A stretch of 64,000 bases of DNA. It comes from Leifsonia xyli. GTDB taxonomy: Bacteria > Actinomycetota > Actinomycetes > Actinomycetales > Microbacteriaceae. The translations under genes were made by a program, and so were the position numbers. Shown here piece by piece: positions 63,648 to 64,000 of the stretch (position 1 is its first letter; every line of letters begins with the position of its first letter). The notes under the pieces are model-generated. The model did not search any database, was not told where the DNA came from, and saw only the letters and a program-made list of their open reading frames with translations. The DNA lies in NCBI GenBank assembly GCA_003243275.1, contig QFQR01000003.1, positions 62,001-126,000 of the forward strand. The letters run 5' to 3'.

Positions 63648-64000
63648 CGTGCCCCCACCCCCTCGAGGTGGCGATCCTTCGCCTGCCGGTCGACCTCGGC
63701 GCCGAGGCTGCGCAGCACGTCGAGCACGAGGCCGATCACCACCAGGTAGACGCCGATGTCGAAGATCGTCGAGGTGACGAGCTCGACGTGGCCGAGGATC
63801 GGCAGCTCCGCCTCCCAGAAGGAGCTCGTGAGCGGCGCCTGCCCGAAGAACATCGGGACGATGGCGCAGCCGACGGCGATCGTCATCCCGACCCCCAGCA
63901 GGGTGCCCGCGTCGGTCGGTGCGGCGGCGCCCAGCTCGTGGCGGCCGCCCGCCACGTAGCGCATGACGAGCGCCATGCCGGCGATGAGCCCGCCCGCGAA
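63644..64000 (-). CDS. mnhA: Mrp/Mnh antiporter subunit A (fused MnhB-like C-terminus), partial
   Basis: Only the last 119 codons are inside the window; the frame runs off the right edge without a start. FAGGLIAGMALVMRYVAGGR, GMTIAVGCAIVPMFFGQAPLTSSFWE and STIFDIGVYLVVIGLVLDVLRSLG are MnhB-domain motifs, which in actinobacteria are often fused to MnhA. Could alternatively be a separate mnhB. First gene seen of the operon. Confidence 0.88.
   Translation of the reverse strand, partial: FAGGLIAGMALVMRYVAGGRHELGAAAPTDAGTLLGVGMTIAVGCAIVPMFFGQAPLTSSFWEAELPILGHVELVTSTIFDIGVYLVVIGLVLDVLRSLGAEVDRQAKDRHLEGVGAR

Overview
The window is very G+C-rich DNA from a high-GC Gram-positive bacterium (Actinomycetota). 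The likely family is Microbacteriaceae. This is inferred from the DUF2510 and DUF6153 proteins, the hadAB-like/murB ... tRNA-Trp-secE-nusG-rplKA neighbourhood, a GGTCGAGGAGCGCC-type intergenic repeat, and the strong preference for GGATG/CATCC words. It looks like ordinary chromosome: no phage, integrase, transposase or CRISPR array is visible.

Layout, left to right. (1) 1-5974: a SARP/AfsR-type regulator with an NTPase and beta-propeller part, broken by a frameshift and running off the left edge. Divergent from it is a TolB-like lipoprotein, followed by two paralogous small membrane proteins. (2) 6041-16366: a MalY-type C-S lyase, a P1B-type metal ATPase, and a probable copper-handling run made of a CtaG-type oxidase assembly protein, a membrane kinase plus a degenerate kinase-like partner, a Met-rich DUF6153 protein, a DUF305 lipoprotein and a Tat-exported multicopper oxidase. 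A CsoR-box-like palindrome precedes the Met-rich genes. A 26-codon gene ending in Tyr-Cys-Glu-Ser-Cys-Gln, with its own promoter, structured leader, strong Shine-Dalgarno and terminator, closes the run. (3) 16445-19539: two MaoC-fold dehydratase subunits, murB and a ribokinase. (4) 19780-23299: a NarL-type two-component system with an ABC-2 exporter. (5) 23473-30441: an AbiEi-like/DUF559-like protein next to palindromes, a PspC envelope-stress module read in both directions, and a divergent LysE-type exporter/LysG-type regulator pair. (6) 30577-35734: tRNA-Trp, secE, nusG, rplK, rplA, interrupted by a second LysE-family exporter and a Fic protein with an AbiEi-like N-terminus. (7) 35811-45521: accessory genes that separate rplKA from rplJL (MFS, FAD oxidase plus cupin, GNAT, MDR oxidoreductase, Pr6Pr membrane protein, YqaJ nuclease, PhoP-like two-component system and an Ala/Pro/Lys-tailed membrane protein). 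(8) 45535-46779: L10 leader, rplJ, rplL. (9) 47050-64000: an alpha-glucoside-type ABC importer without its own ATPase, an ABC exporter, a TetR/SDR pair, YefM-YoeB toxin-antitoxin, CBS/MetB transsulfuration genes, an APC permease with a cyclase-family hydrolase, an orphan sugar-binding-type lipoprotein, and the reverse-strand Mnh/Mrp Na+/H+ antiporter operon, whose first gene runs off the right edge.

At least four families of intergenic palindromic repeats occur. One family also lies twice, in the same frame, inside a protein-coding tail. Functional names rest on motif reading and gene context only; no database search was possible. Start codons were chosen by Shine-Dalgarno position, overlap with neighbours and family length, and many are GTG.
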